Below, piece after piece: positions 56,346 to 60,000 of a stretch of DNA of 60,000 nt. The notes beneath the pieces were generated by a model, which was not told where the DNA came from, did no database searches, and saw only the letters and a list, made by a program, of their open reading frames with translations. Location: NCBI RefSeq assembly GCF_000003815.2, contig NC_049995.1:1664632-1724631 (forward strand), given 5' to 3'. A program made the translations under genes and the position numbers. Each line of letters opens with the position of its first letter. The stretch's first letter is position 1. The DNA is from Branchiostoma floridae (taxonomy: Eukaryota; Chordata; Leptocardii; Amphioxiformes; Branchiostomatidae).

Positions 56346-56863
56346 TGTTTGTGTGGTTGGGCATCCCCACATACCAGTATCTGCTTGGTTGTGAATATGG
56401 TATGGTAGAGTGAAATAATGAAGTTAATAGTCATTTCTACCAAGTTTCTAGTCAAATGTACCGAGGCAGTAATAGCCTTGTTTACATGAAGATAGGATTT
56501 TAAAATGGCAGTAGGAGTCAGGAGTCTGAACTGAGGAGTCAGATACTTTGCCAAACTGATTCCTTTTTAGCAAAATGGACTATTGTTTTGGGTATCGCAC
56601 AAGTTTTCACAATCAGGATCCTCTGGACCTGAACTTTCCGTACGGATACCCACCCCTAATGTGCACACATGTGCCTCCAGGCTGCGAGGGAGGCTGACAG
56701 ATTGACCAGACCAACTATGTCTCAGATACAGAAATGCTGGTAAGAACAACACAGGTTAACTATCATGCAATGGTTCATTTCTAGATTAATCAGTACACTT
56801 TTTCTTATCCTTTCCTGAAAGCAATCCAGTAATACACATTAACTACACCTTGAACTGCTGTAT

Positions 56864-56869
56864 TTTATT
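56864..56869 (-). promoter_or_regulatory. Candidate polyadenylation signal for the TMED gene
   Basis: AATAAA on the minus strand (TTTATT on plus) about 600 bases downstream of the TMED stop codon. It would give a moderate 3' UTR. In this AT-rich DNA the hexamer alone is weak evidence. Confidence 0.25.
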
Positions 56870-57464
56870 TTTTGTGTCTTCACATGGTGGGAAGTTAGAA
56901 ATGTAGGTAGAAAAAGTCAGGTTTTCAAGAGTATGCAATTCATTTTCTGTGATAAACTGTACATGTATCACACAATCACAATGTAATGCTAGCATGCATA
57001 TGGATGTTCATCTGTGTCGGTAAATGACATTATGAAGGACTAAATTCTATCTAGTAAACAACACATCAAATAAACTTAGACTTTCACCAAATTCTGGCCT
57101 GACTCCATCACATAATACTAGTAGTGGCCTATCTGCAAACAGGGCCGATGGAGTCGGACCAAAATTTGGGAAAGTTCTAGTCTATTTGAAGCGTTGGTTA
57201 CATAAAGGTTTGTCTTCTTTTAGACCACAATGTGGTACAATGTTGATGTGCATGTTTCAGAGCAAATGAGATTCTGATCAGTCCTATCCTCAACAGTAGA
57301 TGTGACAGACAAGATAGACTTCTGTTCCATCCTGACATAAGGCACATAACTACAAGCAGGTCTATTTCCTGTCACATAGCAGGACATTGTACATGTCTAA
57401 CATTCCATAAAACATGTATATGTGCATCCTTTATAAAACAAATACAAAAACAAGCATCTAGAAC

Positions 57465-57683
57465 CTATGTCCGAACTTTTTTCTTGTCATCGAACAAGTT
57501 CCTAACTGTGTAGACTTGCAGCAGTGCAGTAGTGACCATTATCGCCAATTGTAGAACAGACCAGAAGTTGACTCTCTCAAAGTTATGTTCCTGAGTGCTT
57601 CTGTCCTTCGACTCAAACACACGCAGCACGTTCTGAATCTGTCTGCTCTTGGAGAGATGCTCTTTCACACGATCCATCGAGTC
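57465..57683 (-). CDS. TMED1/5-like p24 cargo receptor, last coding exon
   Basis: The exon encodes the C-terminus of a p24/TMED protein. After acceptor ttctccag it reads DSMDRVKEHLSKSRQIQNVL, then RVFESKDRSTQEHNFERVNF, the membrane helix WSVLQLAIMVTTALLQVYTV and the tail RNLFDDKKKVRT, then stop. The RDR..QE.NF.RVNFWS...L..M block, the single helix near the C-terminus and the short basic tail are p24 hallmarks; the wording is closest to TMED1/TMED5. These proteins cycle between ER and Golgi in COPI/COPII vesicles as cargo receptors. The rest of the gene lies to the right of the window. Confidence 0.92.
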   Translation of the reverse strand, partial: DSMDRVKEHLSKSRQIQNVLRVFESKDRSTQEHNFERVNFWSVLQLAIMVTTALLQVYTVRNLFDDKKKVRT

Positions 57684-57720
57684 CTGGAGAAAAACAGGAC
57701 AAGAACAGTGAGTGAGCCAT

Positions 57721-57747
57721 AAATACATACATACATACATACATACA
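57721..57747 (+). repeat. ATAC tetranucleotide run
   Basis: Seven ATAC units just 5' (on the gene strand) of the TMED exon acceptor. Confidence 0.85.
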
Positions 57748-57973
57748 TTCTCACCACCTCACCTACATACATAACCTTTATTTTTACTGGATGGCCCTGT
57801 CGGCCAAAGCCACTATTTCCAGAGGTCCAGTGTGGGGGTACTGTAAGTGGTCACGGGAACATAAATTAATTAGACTAATACAAAAAATAAATGAACAAAT
57901 ACTTTACATTTAACTAATTATCCAAAAATCATAATCACAATCTTAGTCCATATCAGTCAACATGCAAAGACTA

Positions 57974-58504
57974 CAGTCAAACCTGCCCGAGCGACCACCT
58001 CTTCTCAGCGACTACCTGGCCATTTCGACCGCTTTTTTTCGGTCCCGATTTTTTTTTCCATTGACGTAAGCATTAAGCGACCTTTTCTCAACGACCACCT
58101 GGCCAACGCGACCGCGACCGGCCCAAATAAGGGCCCATAACGACCGCATCATTTTCAAAATTGAGGTTTTCATCGATTTTTTATGATAACTAGCGCAATT
58201 TTGTGTCGAAATCGGCCATCTTGCATTGTATTTTGACTGCCATTACGAAGTTATGCTTAGAATAATATTTTTGAATTTACAGAATAATTTTGAATTTACA
58301 ATTTACAGTGTGCGTGTTGTATTTGACATTAGATACTTCGCTTCTTTACGTGCGTGCAATGTGCTCGCTATTTGCCATTAAACACAACGGAAATCATTTA
58401 CACTTTACATCAGGCATGTTTTGATACTCTTCTCAGCGACCACCTGTCCAAATCGACCGATTTTTCCCGGTCCCCTGGGTGGTCGTCTTGGGCAGGTTTG
58501 ACTG
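57974..58504. mobile_element. Tigger/pogo-like MITE with TA target duplication
   Basis: CAGTCAAACCTGCCC at 57974 and GGGCAGGTTTGACTG ending at 58504 are perfect inverted ends, each bordered by TA. CAGTCAAACCT is the typical end of pogo/Tigger elements. Inside are several GCGACCACCT/GGTCG sub-repeats. There is no transposase, so it would depend on an autonomous relative. It lies in an intron upstream of the TMED last exon. Confidence 0.88.
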
Positions 58505-58887
58505 TATCTCTAAAAGACCTCAGAGATGAAGCACATCTTGTAGCATCAGTGATGTTGTTCCATAAGAGCGGACCTACTACCACCAGTGACCTCCTAACTG
58601 TCTCTTCTGACTCTATTCACCACAAGTTTGTATGTTGAGGATTAACTAGTGGTCGTGTTTGCATTGTCTTGACAAAATACAAACAGTTCTCTCATTTGTA
58701 ATGGCAACATGTTATTCAGAAACTTATAAAGTATCAGTAGCTCATGTGTTTTGTGTATTGTTACCACATCTTTCCATCCAAGAGACAAGTGTACTTCAGC
58801 CGAAGGTGTTCTTGGCTGCAGACATATAATAGGATAAGTTTCCCTACCCTATCCTGCATTCTTTGCAGCCTATGAATTTGTACTGTA

Positions 58888-59275
58888 CTGGCTCCATGAA
58901 AAATGGAGATATAGTTTTGGATGTGTCTGTGTGTGTGTGTCTGTCTGTGTGTGTGTGTGTTTCCAGATTTTGTAGCCAGCATAACTCAAGAACCTCTTAA
59001 TGGTTTATCATGATATTTGGCATGTGGGTAGGTCTTGGGAAGACAAAGGTCAAGGTCAATTTGGGACCCCCTAGTATGTGACCTTGGTACTGCAGCAGAA
59101 ATTCCTTTTTTTTCATCCTTTGACATGGACATGCTATGTCCTTGATTTTTTTGTGGCAGATAGCTTGTGACATAAGGAAGAAGTGGTGCATGCTAGGGCC
59201 CCTAGCTGGAACTGCTGGGGCGCTTTTGTCAAAATCGTTCAAGGAGAATAACAGATTTCCATGATATTTAGTATG
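58888..59275 (+). repeat. Dispersed family A, truncated copy
   Basis: CTCCATGAAAAATGGAGATA, the GTGT run, CAAGAACCTCTTAATGG, AGACAAAGGTCAAGGTCAAT and GGGACCCCCTAG in the usual order; the 3' half is missing. Confidence 0.7.
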
Positions 59276-59318
59276 CAGTAGGGGTCGGTACAGGTACGGT
59301 GTAGGTACAGGTATGCAG

Positions 59319-59648
59319 GGTTGGACAAGTTTTCTAAAATTCACTTGTCCTATTGGGCAAGCACATAAAAAATTTATTGCCCGAACCAACTTTTCACTTG
59401 CCCAAAATTCAAATGACGGTCACTTTTATATGATAGTCACTTCCAGCAATGGAATTCTTATTATTGCCTTTATTTTTCAATGTTGACCATTTCTTGATGT
59501 CATGACTGCAGAAGGTAACAAGTACAAAATCTCACTCAATGGAAAAATCTTACTTGCCCAATCAGGCAAGTGGGGTAGGTCATGCACTTGCCCGAACAGC
59601 ACTTTCACTTGCCCGGGACAATAGGGCTAGTGGACTTGTCCAACACTG
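59319..59648. repeat. Inverted-repeat unit with GGACAAG / CTTGTCC ends
   Basis: GGTTGGACAAGTTTTC at the left and GGACTTGTCCAACAC at the right, with further inverted CACTTGCCC / GGGCAAG words inside. A similar, unfinished unit with CCTGCACTGGTGCAGG words runs from 59735 past the window edge. Confidence 0.6.
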
Positions 59649-60000
59649 AGGTACGGTTAAAAATTTGGTGTCCTCAGATCAAATTAAAGAATTGGAAGAA
59701 CATCAATTATTCCATCTTCCACATCCAGGGCTCGAAATACTTTTTTTTGCATACCTGCACTGGTGCAGGTAACATTGAAAATTATCTACACCAGACAAAT
59801 TTTACCTGCACCACTCTGAATTTAAGAGGTATGGATCATGCTAAAATCGTTCAGGAACCATTGCTATTTTTTCTTTTATACTTAATAGGTGGTTAGTAAC
59901 AGCTAATAACAATCCATATACACCTACATTATATGACATTTATGTATAAAACCCAGTACATGGACCAGTGCAGGTTAGGTGCAGGTAGACACCAGAAATA

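Noticed and set aside
56033-56554. 173-residue ORF on minus
   Set aside because: It covers the two-unit tandem repeat and shows no protein family features.

Overview
The window is intron-rich animal genomic DNA. Short exons with GT-AG borders sit in long introns full of microsatellites, minisatellites and many families of interspersed repeats. The domain content (a polycystin-1/REJ-type receptor carrying death-fold domains) and the repeat types (Penelope-like elements, CR1-like LINEs, tRNA-derived SINEs, many short foldback elements) fit an invertebrate deuterostome. A lancelet (Branchiostoma) is my best guess; this is inference, not proof.

Positions 11-30761, minus strand, hold most of one large gene of the polycystin-1 / PKD1-like / PKD-REJ family. 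Reading right to left (5' to 3' of the gene), I could follow exons for a Frizzled-type cysteine-rich domain, a small unassigned Cys module, a C-type lectin domain, a second degenerate Frizzled-like module, an REJ region spread over about eleven exons (26.8-12.6 kb), a GPS autoproteolysis site with the first membrane segment (12.1-11.35 kb), a PLAT domain split over four exons (10.9-6.2 kb), two further membrane segments (5.9-4.8 kb), a long cytoplasmic loop, and the conserved LPWW membrane block (589-11). The gene runs off the left edge before its last membrane segments. Exon phases match at every junction I checked.

The most striking feature is in the cytoplasmic loop. Two exons between the loop exon (3875-4315) and the LPWW exon (542-589) encode a CARD (1886-2200) followed by a Death domain plus a Ser-rich tail (805-1554). 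All four exons are phase 1-1, so the CARD and Death cassettes are in frame with the receptor and could be spliced in or out without a frameshift. The order CARD then Death is that of the adaptor CRADD/RAIDD. A GPS/PLAT polycystin receptor with a built-in CARD-Death module is, to my knowledge, not a described architecture.

The first exons are less certain. A plausible signal-peptide exon (50015-50096) and three small phase 1-1 exons (47392-47481, 43775-43933, 42111-42173) could extend the gene to 50 kb. Two N-terminal exons (the Frizzled and C-type lectin exons) contain apparent single-base indels, so this allele or assembly may be damaged there.

From 31 to 60 kb the window is mostly repeats: a broken Penelope-like element with two nested inverted-repeat insertions (36.1-38.9 kb and 38.9-39.8 kb), a LINE reverse-transcriptase fragment (45.0-45.5 kb), SINEs, a 0.8-1.1 kb dispersed family with several copies, a long hairpin (52.27-52.69 kb) and a Tigger/pogo-like MITE with TA duplications (57974-58504). 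The last coding exon of a TMED1/5-type p24 cargo receptor lies at 57465-57683, minus strand; the rest of that gene is to the right of the window.
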